Part shown: positions 25,340 through 34,199 of the stretch, one piece after another
Layout of the letters: every line of letters starts with the position of its first letter
Position numbering within the stretch: position 1 is the first letter of the stretch
NCBI GenBank assembly: GCA_002436025.1
Contig: DIXM01000002.1
Span: forward strand, 620,001 to 684,000
DNA length: 64,000 bases
Origin: a candidate division Hyd24-12 bacterium UBA6080
GTDB lineage: Bacteria > Fermentibacterota > Fermentibacteria > Fermentibacterales > JCC-6
Direction: 5' to 3'
Position numbers and translations under genes: made by a program
The notes under the pieces: model-generated
Told to the model about the DNA's origin: nothing
What the model saw: the letters and a program-made list of their open reading frames with translations, nothing else
The model's database searches: none

Positions 25340-25361
25340 TAAAATACCCCGGAAAAGGGGG
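25340..25361 (-). terminator. Weak terminator-like hairpin after the FG-GAP gene
   Basis: Minus strand, 13 bases past the stop at 25374: CCCC-CTTTTCC-GGGG followed by TATTTTA. The stem is only 4 bp (5 with slippage), so this is tentative. The gap 25317-25373 also has to hold the promoter of the glycan cluster. Confidence 0.3.
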
Positions 25362-25373
25362 TTCTGCAAGTTG

Positions 25374-27167
25374 TCAGTTCACCCCGGTGTTCACGAGCAA
25401 CCGCATGAATCCTCCGGCGTTCACTGCCAGGTCAGGCCTTCCGTCGCAGTCGAAGTCGACCGCCGAAACGTGCCAGCCGTCCATCACCCGTGCTCCCGCC
25501 ATCCAGGTCTCGTCCTGGAAGCCGCTTCCCGTGTTCATGTAAAGAAAGCTGCGCCTGTTGGGGTAAACGCTGGTGATGTACAGGTCCGGAAGACCGTCCG
25601 AATCAAAATCGGCCCAGACCGGAAAGGAGTGGGTCTCCTCGTACTTGATCCCCATTTCGGCCCTTGCGTCAGTGAAAAATCCCCCGTCGTTCCTCAGCAG
25701 CATGCTGCGGTTGGAGAAGACTATGTAGCGGGGGTGGGCGAGGTTGGCGGAGAAGACGTCGATGTCGCCGTCGAGGTCGAAATCGCACCAAGCGCTGCCA
25801 ATGGTGTGACCACGGGCGCCCTTGAACTGAACACCGTCGAGCCCCCGGACAGACGCGGTGTTGACAGGCACGCCCTCCACATTCTCCCAGAAAACGTTGG
25901 GATCGAGCCTGTAGTTGGAGACAAGGATGGACTGACGGCCGTTCCCCTCCAGGTCAACCACGGAAACGCTCCTTCCGCACAGTGGAGGGTCCAGCTCAAA
26001 ACCGGGAGCCCTGGTGAACCCCCCCGGCCCCCCCAGGTAGAAAGCGTCGGGACGCCCCAGCCCCATTGAGTCGGGGTCTTCGTACACGGCAAGGTAGATG
26101 TCCGGAAAACCGTCCCCGTTCCAGTCAAGCGCTGCGGCTCCCTCGATCTGGGCCTCGACCGAATCCAGCCCCATCTCCCGGGCGGCCTCCCTGAAACCGC
26201 CGTCCGGCATCTGAAGGAACAGAAGGGGCTGTCTTCCAAGGCCAAGGATGTCCACAAGGCCGTCGTTGTTCAGATCAGCCACAAGACCTCCGTTAACGGG
26301 CAGCGAATCGAGGAGCTCGAACCCGTCTGACCTGTTCAGAAGAACGGTGCCGCCGGCCAGAAGGTCGGGCCTTCCGTCACCGTCGATGTCGCCCCAGCAG
26401 TGGCGCGTGCCTGGCACAGGACCCGGCAGAAGCCCCGAAGCATCGGTGAACACCGGGCCTTCATATCCCGCAATTTCCCTGCACTTCTCCAGATACCTCT
26501 CCCCCAGTATCTCATTCAATGTGCTGTCCGCCCTGGACCCCCAGCGGTCCGTCATGTCGCCTTCCGAGGCGGCCCTGGTCAGGAGCTCGACGCCTCGGAG
26601 CGTGTCGCCCGTCTCAAGGTACGCCTCCCCTGCAAAGAAGAGGTAAGGGGCGCCTGTATGGTGGTCGTTCACGGAGAAGAGCCCCGGCTCAAGCAGGGGT
26701 TCCAGTTCCTCCAGGGCGGCCATCCTGTCTCCCCTTCCATAGAAGGCCCGGCAGCGGTTGAACCTGAGGTCGCACCTGAGTGCGCGCGCAACGAGCTTCC
26801 ACTCCTCCGGTGGGATGCCTTCGGGGCGCCACCGCTCGAAAGCCTCGAGCCCGCGTGTGGCGGTGATCAAGGCCCTCTCGGGCAGGGAATCGAGGGCTGC
26901 GTAAGAGGCTGTCAGCCAGGCCCTGGGGTCTTCAGGGAGTTCCCGTATCCACAGGGTGAGAACTGAATCGGTCCTTGCACTGTCGGAGCAGCAGTACATC
27001 CAGGCGAAACCCCGAAAGTAGTCCGGAAGGTCGGGTTCCCTTGCAAGAAGGGCCAGGAGGGAGTCGACCCTGCCGGTGTCCGAGCCTGATGACCAGGCGT
27101 CGTAGAATGCATCCCTGCCCATCTCGTAGGGCATCCCCAGAAGCAGGACGATAAGCGGCAGCATCAT
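25374..27167 (-). CDS. Exported TPR plus FG-GAP/VCBS beta-propeller protein
   Basis: Seen: 597 residues. A short hydrophobic N-terminus (MMLPLIVLLLGMPYEMG) may be a signal. The first 230 residues are helical, TPR-like. About 255-595 hold seven FG-GAP/VCBS-type repeats, each with a calcium-loop DxDxDG pattern: DIDGDGRPD, DLNNDGLVD, DWNGDGFPD, DLEGNGRQS, DFDLDGDID, DFDSDGLPD and DFDCDGRPD. Seven blades would close a beta-propeller. Known: such domains bind glycans or proteins at the cell surface. It overlaps the esterase gene by 4 bases (ATGA). Confidence 0.85.
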   Translation of the reverse strand: MMLPLIVLLLGMPYEMGRDAFYDAWSSGSDTGRVDSLLALLAREPDLPDYFRGFAWMYCCSDSARTDSVLTLWIRELPEDPRAWLTASYAALDSLPERALITATRGLEAFERWRPEGIPPEEWKLVARALRCDLRFNRCRAFYGRGDRMAALEELEPLLEPGLFSVNDHHTGAPYLFFAGEAYLETGDTLRGVELLTRAASEGDMTDRWGSRADSTLNEILGERYLEKCREIAGYEGPVFTDASGLLPGPVPGTRHCWGDIDGDGRPDLLAGGTVLLNRSDGFELLDSLPVNGGLVADLNNDGLVDILGLGRQPLLFLQMPDGGFREAAREMGLDSVEAQIEGAAALDWNGDGFPDIYLAVYEDPDSMGLGRPDAFYLGGPGGFTRAPGFELDPPLCGRSVSVVDLEGNGRQSILVSNYRLDPNVFWENVEGVPVNTASVRGLDGVQFKGARGHTIGSAWCDFDLDGDIDVFSANLAHPRYIVFSNRSMLLRNDGGFFTDARAEMGIKYEETHSFPVWADFDSDGLPDLYITSVYPNRRSFLYMNTGSGFQDETWMAGARVMDGWHVSAVDFDCDGRPDLAVNAGGFMRLLVNTGVN

Positions 27168-28057
27168 ATCCCCAGGAAGAAATCGATGATGGCCCTGGAA
27201 CCGTTGAAGTCCCTGCAGGTGTTCCCGACCGTTCCCGTCGGGAGGTACTGTCTGCCCCCCGGCAGTGTGTGCCCGCCGCCTTCAATGGTGTAAAGAGCCA
27301 CAACAACCCGGCCATCCCGTCTCCATTCACTCAGAACGGCTTTCGCACCATCTTCGGGGTCGGTGTCGGGAAGGAAGGTCAGCTCAGGCTCACCTCCGAT
27401 GCCGTTCCAGTCCAGCCAGAGTTGCACGTTCCCGGCCGTTGACAGAACCTCGCCTCGCGTCTCTCCCCAGGGCAGGGTGACGGTTCCGCCCCCGTACGGA
27501 ACCAGGGGGTCGAGCGTGCCGTTCATGAAAAGCACGGGAACAGGGTTGGACGTCCGGCCAGTGAAACCGGTAGGCATCTGTGAGATCACGGAAGCCCCGC
27601 CCCGGAACAGGTCTCCCCGGGCGACGAGGAGCTCCTGCACGAACATCCCTCCGTTCGAGAGCCCCATGACGAAAACCGGCCCCGCCTGGTGAGCGGTTCC
27701 CACGCTCTCCACAAGGGCCGCGATGAAGCCGGTGTCGTCAACCCACTCCATTCCCGGCTCCCGGGAAAGGTGGATGCTGTCATACCATCTGTTGTTGAGC
27801 CCCTGTGGAAACACGACGATGAACCCAATTTCATCCGCCAGGTCCGTAAGCCCGGTGTACCGGGCGAATCCGGAGGCGCTTCCGCCTCCGCCGTGAAGGG
27901 CCACCAAAAGGGGCATGCCTGCGCGGTGATCGGGGGGGATGTGAAGCAGGAAGCTCCTGTTCGTGCCTTCATGTGACATCGTCATGAGCCTTCCGCAACC
28001 GGCGATCAGGGGAAGCAGTGGAAAAATGCATCTGAATGTGCGGAAGCGTTCCCTCAT
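27164..28057 (-). CDS. Lipoprotein esterase of the PHB-depolymerase/LpqC family
   Basis: Secreted alpha/beta hydrolase. Seen: about 297 residues from the ATG at 28057, chosen because GGAGGG lies 8 bases upstream and a lipoprotein signal follows (LIAGC, modified Cys21). Conserved features are LLVALHGGGGSASGF (oxyanion), the WVDDTGFIAAL block, nucleophile elbow GLSNGGMF, Asp in MNGTLDPLVPY and His in IEGGGHTLPG. This is the polyhydroxybutyrate depolymerase/feruloyl-esterase-like family (Esterase_PHB). The natural substrate is uncertain. It precedes the FG-GAP protein, a possible partner at the surface. Confidence 0.85.
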   Translation of the reverse strand: MRERFRTFRCIFPLLPLIAGCGRLMTMSHEGTNRSFLLHIPPDHRAGMPLLVALHGGGGSASGFARYTGLTDLADEIGFIVVFPQGLNNRWYDSIHLSREPGMEWVDDTGFIAALVESVGTAHQAGPVFVMGLSNGGMFVQELLVARGDLFRGGASVISQMPTGFTGRTSNPVPVLFMNGTLDPLVPYGGGTVTLPWGETRGEVLSTAGNVQLWLDWNGIGGEPELTFLPDTDPEDGAKAVLSEWRRDGRVVVALYTIEGGGHTLPGGRQYLPTGTVGNTCRDFNGSRAIIDFFLGI

Positions 28058-28134
28058 GACATCATCCCTCCAAGGGTGACAAGCGGTCGTTTCATTATTA
28101 CCTTTATCCATAACAGGGAAAGGGGTTCGCGACC

Positions 28135-28554
28135 ATGACACACACCGGGGTTGTCAGGGAACTCAGGGGTCTTCACGCTCTGGTTGCCGTTGACGCGTCG
28201 CAGTGCGGAAGCTGTTCCACCAGGAGCACATGCTATGGCCTGTCGGGAAAGGGTCCCGAAGACCGTGTTCTCTCGGCGTCGAACCTTGCGGGCGCTGCGG
28301 TCGGTGACAAGGTGGAGGTCGAGTTGCAGGGCCGGGCTTCGACGATAGTGATCTTCCTGACATTCATTTTTCCGGTCATCATCATGGGTGTGGGATACGC
28401 GCTGTTAACCAGGTGGGGGGCGCTTTCCGGAGCAGCCGGCGCTTTCGGGGGGCTTGTTCTAGGGCTTGGCCTCTCATGGATGATCAACAGAAGGCTCTGC
28501 TCCGCGTCCGGTTTCGGTCTGACCGTGGTCAGCGTTCTGGAAAAGGGGGAGTGA
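28135..28554 (+). CDS. RseC/MucC-like membrane protein
   Basis: Seen: 139 residues. An N-terminal cytoplasmic part carries a Cys cluster (CGSCSTRSTC, residues about 23-32) and a small beta domain. Two TM helices follow (about 73-95, IVIFLTFIFPVIIMGVGYAL, and 98-118). This is the layout of RseC/MucC, known as a modulator of sigma-E signalling and, in Rnf-bearing bacteria, linked to SoxR reduction. No rseA/rseB or rnf gene is in the window, so the role is open. Divergent from the esterase gene and one base before tldD. Confidence 0.8.
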   Translation: MTHTGVVRELRGLHALVAVDASQCGSCSTRSTCYGLSGKGPEDRVLSASNLAGAAVGDKVEVELQGRASTIVIFLTFIFPVIIMGVGYALLTRWGALSGAAGAFGGLVLGLGLSWMINRRLCSASGFGLTVVSVLEKGE

Positions 28555-28555
28555 C

Positions 28556-29992
28556 ATGATGAAGCAGGCTGCACAGCGAGCCATCGAGATACTGGAATCA
28601 CTCGGCGTGTCCTACGGCGACGCCCGGGCCGAAACTGCCACGATGGAGAAGATGGTCTTCCGGAACGGGCGGCTTGATCAGGGCATCGTCCGGGACACAG
28701 CCGGGCTTGGAGTACGGGCCGTCGTGGGAGGGGCGTGGGGTTTCGGGGCAAGTACCGGCTTCGGTTTGGAAAGTGTGGATGCAGCGGCGCGCAGGGCTTT
28801 CGAGATAGCTGTGGCTGCTTCGGGTCCCGCAGTGAAGAGGCTTGCCCCCCTGGCCCCGCAGAGGGGGCTCTACCGCGGTCCCCTCGAGAAGGACCCTTTC
28901 AGTGTCTCTCCCGGCGAGAAGATGGCCCTTCTGGAGCAGGTCAGCCGGGAAACAATGAAGGACCAGAGGATCAGGGAGTGTTACGCCTGGTTGTGGTTCG
29001 AGAACAGGAAGCGGGTTTTCGCCTCAACCGAGGGCTCCCTCGTCGAAACCGACCTCACCTTCAGCGAACCGTTCCTGATGGCCACCGCGGTCGCGGGCGG
29101 CGACGCCCAGAGCCGCTCCCTTCAGGACGGCGCCAGGATAGCCGGCTGGGAGTGGATAGAGAAGTGCGACATGAAGGGCTGGGCAGAGAAGGCCAGGGAA
29201 GAGGCGCTTGAGAAGGTTCTTGCACCCGAATCCCCCGAAGGCGTCATGGACCTCCTGCTGGACGGTATTCACCTGAGCCTTACCATGCACGAATCAGTGG
29301 GACACCCCACCGAAAGCGACAGGGTCCTCGGCTGGGAATCCAACATGGCGGGAAGGTCTTTCCTGGAGGTGGGTGACCAGCGCAGCGCGGTCTACGGCTC
29401 CCACCTTGTCAACTTCATGGCGGACAACACACTTTCCTACGGACTCGCTTCGTGGGGCTGGGATGACGAAGGAGTGCCCGGCCAGAAGTGGCATCTCGTG
29501 AGGAACGGTGTCTTTCAGGAGTTTGGAACGGTCCGGGAAACCGGCCCTCTCGTGGGGAGGACCTACAGCAGGGGGTGCTGCAGGGCAATGGATTACTCCA
29601 GTTTTCCGATCAACAGACAACCCAATTTCATTCTCGAACCCGGTCCCGAAGGGGTGACGCCGGAAGACCTCCTCAAGGACATGAAACTTGGTGTCATGAT
29701 CGAGGGTCGTGGTTCGTTCAGCATCGATCAGCGCCGGCTCAACTTCCAGTTCGGCGGCGACAGGTTTCAGCTCGTCAGGAACGGCAGGATCGAGGGACCG
29801 CTCAAGAAAGTGATATACAGAAGCCAGACCCCGAGGTTCTGGGGGAGCTGCGACGGCATCGCCGACGCCCGGTGGCTTCGAACCATGGGTGTTCTCAACT
29901 GCGGCAAGGGAGAACCGGCACAGTCCGCCAGGATGACCCACGGCGCCAGTTGGGCGAGGTTCCGCAATGTGAACGTTGGAGGTGGGAAATGA
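28556..29992 (+). CDS. tldD: TldD family metalloprotease subunit
   Basis: Zinc protease subunit that, with TldE, degrades unfolded peptides and trims modified peptides. Seen: 478 residues. The zinc motif His245-Glu246-x3-His250 (MHESVGHPTE) is followed by the conserved GREFLEVGD-like segment (AGRSFLEVGDQRSAVYG) and a C-terminal MIEGRGSFSIDQRRLNFQFGG block. The ATG is doubled (28556/28559). Two bases follow the RseC-like stop. ATGA overlap with tldE. No RiPP precursor is visible nearby. Confidence 0.93.
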   Translation: MMKQAAQRAIEILESLGVSYGDARAETATMEKMVFRNGRLDQGIVRDTAGLGVRAVVGGAWGFGASTGFGLESVDAAARRAFEIAVAASGPAVKRLAPLAPQRGLYRGPLEKDPFSVSPGEKMALLEQVSRETMKDQRIRECYAWLWFENRKRVFASTEGSLVETDLTFSEPFLMATAVAGGDAQSRSLQDGARIAGWEWIEKCDMKGWAEKAREEALEKVLAPESPEGVMDLLLDGIHLSLTMHESVGHPTESDRVLGWESNMAGRSFLEVGDQRSAVYGSHLVNFMADNTLSYGLASWGWDDEGVPGQKWHLVRNGVFQEFGTVRETGPLVGRTYSRGCCRAMDYSSFPINRQPNFILEPGPEGVTPEDLLKDMKLGVMIEGRGSFSIDQRRLNFQFGGDRFQLVRNGRIEGPLKKVIYRSQTPRFWGSCDGIADARWLRTMGVLNCGKGEPAQSARMTHGASWARFRNVNVGGGK

Positions 29993-31266
29993 CGGCCGAA
30001 CGCGCTGTCGAGATCGCAGCGAAGGCGGTTGAAGCCGGAGGGACACTGCATGCTTCGGCGTTCGTCAGCTTCGACAGGGTGGCTTCGGTCCGATTCGGCA
30101 AAAATTCCATTACCCAGAACCAGGATACGGGAAGCGTTTCCGTAACCCTGACGGTGGGGGACGGAAGCAGGAAGGCATCGGTCAGTTTCGAGGACACCAC
30201 TCCGGAATCCATGGAAAGGGCTGCCTCGAAGGCAAGAACCCTCATGGAAGCTTCGCCCGCAGACCCCGAGTACATGCCTCCCCCCGAAGAGGGGCAGGTG
30301 TACCCGTTCATCAGCGATTCTCTGGACCCCGAAGCTGCGGAGTGCCCGGTTCAGAGAAGGATCGAAGCGGTAAAGGGGCTTATCGACACTGCGGAGGGGT
30401 TTGGCCTCGAGGCCGGCGGGATCTGCTCGAATGTTCACACCGTCATGGCCCATGCCTCATCCACCGGAAACCTTGCCAGTCATGAGAAGACCGCGGTCAC
30501 ACTGAGCTTCACAATGGACAGGGGAAGCGCGTCGAGTTTCCGCCAGTTGCATCACGAGTCATGGGGGTCCATCCCCTGGCGCGAAGCCTCGGAGCAGGTG
30601 GCCCGCGAAGCTCTTGCCAACGCCGATCAGAGGGATGGCGAACCCGGGGAGTACAGCATCATCTTCGAGCCCCAGGCCGTCGCCGACCTTCTGCCCTTCC
30701 TGGCATGGAGCATGGACGCAAGAAGGGCCGATGAAGGCCTTACCGTTTTCAGCGGGATGCAGGGTAAACAGTTGTCGGGTCAGCGTTTCACCCTTCGCTC
30801 GGATCCCGACGGTCCCGCAAAGGGGATTCCCTTCAACGACGAAGGGGTTCCTTCAAGAGACTCTGTCTGGATAAGGAACGGAACGCTCGAAAACCTTGCC
30901 TGTGACAGGTACTGGGCGGCCAAAACAGGGCGGGAGCCCCTTTTCCTTCCGGATTGCCTGGAGATGAAGGGTGACGCCGGCTCAACCCGGGACCTGATAA
31001 GGAAGACAACAAGGGGAATCCTTGTGAGAAGGCTCTGGTACATCCGTTTCGTTGATCAGAAAACCCTTTTGCTGACCGGTATGACAAGGGACGGCGTTTT
31101 CATGGTGAGGGACGGCAGGACCGAGGAACCGATTCGTGACTTTCGCTGGAACTGGCGTCCGCTCGAGCTTTTCGAAAGGATCGAAGCCCTGGGCGCCCCC
31201 GAGAGGAAATCGTACGCTTTCGTCCCGCCTGTCGTGGTGGGAGGGGTGAAGTTCCCCTGCGTGTAG
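29989..31266 (+). CDS. tldE: TldE/PmbA-type partner subunit
   Basis: Non-catalytic partner of TldD. Seen: 425 residues from the ATG at 29989 (ATGA overlap, GGAGGTGGG upstream). N-terminal strand-rich domain with FVSFDRVASVRFGKNSITQ, and the C-terminal region ends SYAFVPPVVVGGVKFPCV, the usual PmbA-type tail. No HExxxH motif, as expected for the E subunit. The frame is open far upstream inside tldD, but that translation is Arg-rich shadow sequence. Confidence 0.88.
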   Translation: MTAERAVEIAAKAVEAGGTLHASAFVSFDRVASVRFGKNSITQNQDTGSVSVTLTVGDGSRKASVSFEDTTPESMERAASKARTLMEASPADPEYMPPPEEGQVYPFISDSLDPEAAECPVQRRIEAVKGLIDTAEGFGLEAGGICSNVHTVMAHASSTGNLASHEKTAVTLSFTMDRGSASSFRQLHHESWGSIPWREASEQVAREALANADQRDGEPGEYSIIFEPQAVADLLPFLAWSMDARRADEGLTVFSGMQGKQLSGQRFTLRSDPDGPAKGIPFNDEGVPSRDSVWIRNGTLENLACDRYWAAKTGREPLFLPDCLEMKGDAGSTRDLIRKTTRGILVRRLWYIRFVDQKTLLLTGMTRDGVFMVRDGRTEEPIRDFRWNWRPLELFERIEALGAPERKSYAFVPPVVVGGVKFPCV

Positions 31267-31270
31267 CAGC

Positions 31271-32056
31271 TCAGTAAGGTGCCCCCCAGTAGACCCTGAA
31301 GCCCAGCCAGCCCTGGCCCTCAAGCGGATCGATTGGGCGGTTGTCGAGGAAGTGGTACGACGCGAAGAGGTCAAGCCCGCCGGTTTCGGTGTGGTGCCCC
31401 CAGAAAAGCTCGCCTTCGATCCTGCCCAGTGTGCTGCCGTCCTGGTTGACTATCATCTCCGACCTTGCGGTGACCCCCGCGCAGGATGACTTCCGGGCCG
31501 TGAGAAGCACCGTGGCCTCGCCCTCGATGCCCCAGTCGTAGTTGTGACCCTTCTGAAGGCCCGTTCCCCGCGGGATGTAGCTCACCGCGCTGAGCCACCC
31601 CCTGGGCACGCCGCCTTCGGGAAGCCACTGAAGCGTGGGGCTGCCGAGGGGAAGAGGGGGATCGTAAACGGCGCCCATCTTCACGTTGTTGAGGTAATGT
31701 CCCAGGGTGTCGGCCATGTCTATGTTGTGGTAGCACTCGTGTTCGGAGTACAGCCTCAGATCAACGGGATCCACCCTGTAAGCCCACTGGGAGAGGATCG
31801 TCCAGTGGGCCTTCCATACGTGGAAGACCATCTCGGGATGGCTCCACTGCCTTCCCATGAACGTCTCGGTGGAGAGGCCGAAAGTCCACTCCAGTCCGTC
31901 AATGTCAATGGTTTTCATTGAACCCGAGACCTCGCCCCTCATGAAGTGCTCGAGGGAGTGCTGGAAGAAGTACCTGAGGTTGACCTCGCCGCTGGGTTCG
32001 AGGGGGAAGGAAACGCTTATGGAGAGAAGGGACAGAAGAAGTACGGGAGCTGTCAT
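31271..32056 (-). CDS. Exported protein of unknown function, possibly outer-membrane
   Basis: Seen: 261 residues from the ATG at 32056 (ATGA overlap with the AhpF-like gene). Signal peptide MTAPVLLLSLLSISVSFP. The body alternates polar and aromatic residues (WTILSQWAYRVDPVDLRLYS; IEGELFWGHHTETGG) and ends GFRVYWGAPY, suggesting a beta-barrel or lipocalin-like sheet protein. No family recognised. Two Cys occur in the mature chain (EHECYHN, KSSCAGV), which is of interest because the three genes upstream are thioredoxin-type. Last gene of that operon. Confidence 0.65.
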   Translation of the reverse strand: MTAPVLLLSLLSISVSFPLEPSGEVNLRYFFQHSLEHFMRGEVSGSMKTIDIDGLEWTFGLSTETFMGRQWSHPEMVFHVWKAHWTILSQWAYRVDPVDLRLYSEHECYHNIDMADTLGHYLNNVKMGAVYDPPLPLGSPTLQWLPEGGVPRGWLSAVSYIPRGTGLQKGHNYDWGIEGEATVLLTARKSSCAGVTARSEMIVNQDGSTLGRIEGELFWGHHTETGGLDLFASYHFLDNRPIDPLEGQGWLGFRVYWGAPY

Positions 32057-32694
32057 GAGATGAACTCCGAAAGGTTTATGAAGGCATCCGCCCTTCCGGA
32101 GGCCATCGCCCGGGAGAGGGCAGTCACGAGAACGGTCTCGCTCATGTTGCCTTCTGCGTGATACCTTTCGTTGACAACCGTTCTGGGAACGCCCATCACC
32201 CTGTGGGCGCCCGCGAGATCGGGATACTCCTGGGCTTCGATCACCGAGGCGCTTACCATGGGAGAGGCGGCGGCCATCCTGTGTGCCAGAACACCGGCGC
32301 CCGGGCAATGGGGGCAGGTCGGGGTGACGAAGACCATGATGTTCAGCTCTTCGCGCAACCCCCCGATGAACTCAATGGTGGCCGGAGAGAGTTTCGTGCC
32401 GGAGCGTCCGGCATCGATTATGGCCGTGAGCAGGGTGCTGAACTCATACCCCGACGGAGTTCCCATGAAGCGCACCCGTCCGTGTTCACCCACCGAGATC
32501 GAAGGGGGAGCGGTTTCAGGGGATGGTGCGGTCACCAGTCGGATCCTGTCAGTGAGCCCGGCGAGTTCGCCAAGTATCGCGCCGCTGTCCCCCGGGCCGT
32601 CCGGTGAGTGGGTCAGGGTGACCTCAACCGTGTTCTCCATGGTTGAAAAATGCTGTCTTATGGCTTTTCTGTCGTCCTCAGAGAGAAGTGGCAT
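32053..32694 (-). CDS. AhpF N-terminal-domain-like thioredoxin-fold protein
   Basis: Disulfide carrier made of two thioredoxin folds. Seen: 213 residues. The first fold (about 15-95) has no CxxC but has the block RFMGTPSGYEFSTLLTAI that matches the AhpF N-domain. The second (about 100-205) has the redox pair Cys127-Cys130 in VTPTCPHCPGA, then the cis-Pro loop in HRVMGVPRTVVNERY. Known: in AhpF this module is fused in front of a thioredoxin-reductase-like part and passes electrons to AhpC. Here it is free and lies one base after trxB. Inferred: a split AhpF-like shuttle. No ahpC in the window. Confidence 0.82.
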   Translation of the reverse strand: MPLLSEDDRKAIRQHFSTMENTVEVTLTHSPDGPGDSGAILGELAGLTDRIRLVTAPSPETAPPSISVGEHGRVRFMGTPSGYEFSTLLTAIIDAGRSGTKLSPATIEFIGGLREELNIMVFVTPTCPHCPGAGVLAHRMAAASPMVSASVIEAQEYPDLAGAHRVMGVPRTVVNERYHAEGNMSETVLVTALSRAMASGRADAFINLSEFIS

Positions 32695-33650
32695 CAGTTC
32701 TGCCTCCGGTCCTCAAGGTACTCAAAGGCCGCCCATGCAGCCCTGGCGCCGTCTGATGCCGCCGTTACCACCTGACGGAAGCCGTTCGAGGTCACGTCAC
32801 CTGCGGCGTAGACCCCGGGCCTGGAAGTCTCCACGATGTTGCGGGTGAGAACTGCTCCCCTGGCGTCGAGTTCCACCAGCCCCCTGAAGGGTCCCGTGGC
32901 GGGCTTCGTTCCCACATACAAAAAGACGCCGTCGGTATCGAGGTGTTCAAGTCCCGACGGGGTTTCGAGGTCGACGCCCGTAACTCCCTGTTCGTCGCCC
33001 GTCACGGCTTTCAGTGTTGAGTTCCAGCGAACTTCGCAGGTCGGGCAGTCTAGAAGCCTTTGTGCAAGCCGGGGCTCGGCCCTGAGGGTGTCGCGCCTGT
33101 GCACCAGGACAAGGCCGGAGGCCACCCCCGAGAGGTGCAGGGCCTCTTTCACGGCGCTGTCGCCTCCGCCCACGACAACAACGCGGCGTCCGCGGTAGAA
33201 CGGGGCGTCGCACGTGGCGCAGAAGCTCACACCCCTGCCGTAGTACCTGTCCTCACCCGGAACGCCCAGTTTTGCGGGCGCCGCTCCGGTGGCTATGATG
33301 AGGGTTTTTGCGGTGTGTGAAGCCGATTCGGTCCGAACCAGAAAACCTTCCCCAAGCGGTTCAACGCTCGACACGGTTTCGGTCGTGAAACGGGCGCCAG
33401 CTTCCAGCGCCTGGGACCTCATGATCCCGGAAAGCTTTGCGCCGGGAACCGAGGGGACCCCAGGGTAGTTCTCGATAAGGGCCGTTAGCGCCGCCTGGCC
33501 GCCGGGCTGCCAGCTCTCCAGCACGATGTGGCCCAAACCGTACCTTGCGGCGTAAAGGGCTGCGGAGAGGGCCGCAGGGCCCCCTCCCGCAATTACAAGG
33601 TCAACGACCGAACCGGTTCCGGAGTTGTCCGGCGGCAGATGGAACTCCAT
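32694..33650 (-). CDS. trxB: Thioredoxin reductase
   Basis: FAD flavoprotein that reduces thioredoxin with NADPH or another donor. Seen: 318 residues from the ATG at 33650, 4 bases after the trxA stop. FAD motif LVIAGGGPAALSAA (about 19-32), redox pair Cys144-Cys147 in SFCATCDAP, pyridine-nucleotide motif VVVVGGGDSAVKEA, and C-terminal GVYAAGDVTSNGFRQVVTAA. It lacks any N-terminal AhpF extension, but a free AhpF-N-like protein is encoded next to it. The upstream frame is open to 33698, an alternative start overlapping trxA. Confidence 0.94.
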   Translation of the reverse strand: MEFHLPPDNSGTGSVVDLVIAGGGPAALSAALYAARYGLGHIVLESWQPGGQAALTALIENYPGVPSVPGAKLSGIMRSQALEAGARFTTETVSSVEPLGEGFLVRTESASHTAKTLIIATGAAPAKLGVPGEDRYYGRGVSFCATCDAPFYRGRRVVVVGGGDSAVKEALHLSGVASGLVLVHRRDTLRAEPRLAQRLLDCPTCEVRWNSTLKAVTGDEQGVTGVDLETPSGLEHLDTDGVFLYVGTKPATGPFRGLVELDARGAVLTRNIVETSRPGVYAAGDVTSNGFRQVVTAASDGARAAWAAFEYLEDRRQN

Positions 33651-33654
33651 CCGA

Positions 33655-33996
33655 TCAGGCCTTGCCCGGGGTGAGGAACCGATCCGCGAGGGAGTCAAGG
33701 GTTTTCCTGAGGTCTGCCTTGTCGCGGAAGCCGACCTGCCTGTCGATCTCTTTGCCCCCGTGGAAAACTATCATGGTGGGCACTCCCCGGACGCCCATTG
33801 CGCCGGCCTCGGATGGGCTCTCGTCCACATCGATCTTGAAAAAACTGACCTTGTCGGCCATTTCGGAGCTGAGGGCCTCCAGTACGGGATGAACCATCTG
33901 GCACGGACCGCACCAGGACGCGCTGAAGTCAACCAGCGTGATCTTTGCGGTGTCGGCCACCAGAGCCTTCATCTCTGCGCCTTTGATCTGCCTCAT
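33655..33996 (-). CDS. trxA: Thioredoxin
   Basis: Cytoplasmic disulfide reductant. Seen: 113 residues, active site WCGPC (Cys29, Cys32), conserved DFSASWCGPCQM and cis-Pro in GVRGVPTMIVFHGG. AAAGGAG lies 10 bases before the ATG. First gene of the operon trxA-trxB-AhpF-N-like-unknown. Upstream at 34034-34039 is a candidate -10 box. Confidence 0.96.
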   Translation of the reverse strand: MRQIKGAEMKALVADTAKITLVDFSASWCGPCQMVHPVLEALSSEMADKVSFFKIDVDESPSEAGAMGVRGVPTMIVFHGGKEIDRQVGFRDKADLRKTLDSLADRFLTPGKA

Positions 33997-34033
33997 GTTG
34001 ATTTGTCTCCTTTCGATTCTGAGTGTTCAATCT

Positions 34034-34039
34034 GTATAA
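34034..34039 (-). promoter_or_regulatory. Candidate -10 box (TTATAC) for trxA
   Basis: Minus strand TTTTGCTTATACAGATTG, 38 bases before the trxA ATG. Shares TTGCTTATAC with the groES upstream region. No convincing -35. The 203-base divergent gap 33997-34199 shows nothing else I can support. Confidence 0.38.
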
Positions 34040-34199
34040 GCAAAACGGATACCCGAACCTTCCACCGAATCAATGCATTGCCCTGAAGACACTTGCAACC
34101 CACTGTCAACTGCGGGCATGCGCAATAGTGCCCTTTCGGCATACGGGGTTCCCTCCCGCGGTTGACCGGAGCATATTGCCTTGGGAAAAGAGGAGCAAG

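Noticed and set aside
29488..29988. An upstream extension of TldE by 167 residues inside tldD.
   Set aside because: Arg/Gln/Gly-rich shadow translation of tldD. The ATG at 29989 has a ribosome site and gives the normal TldE length.
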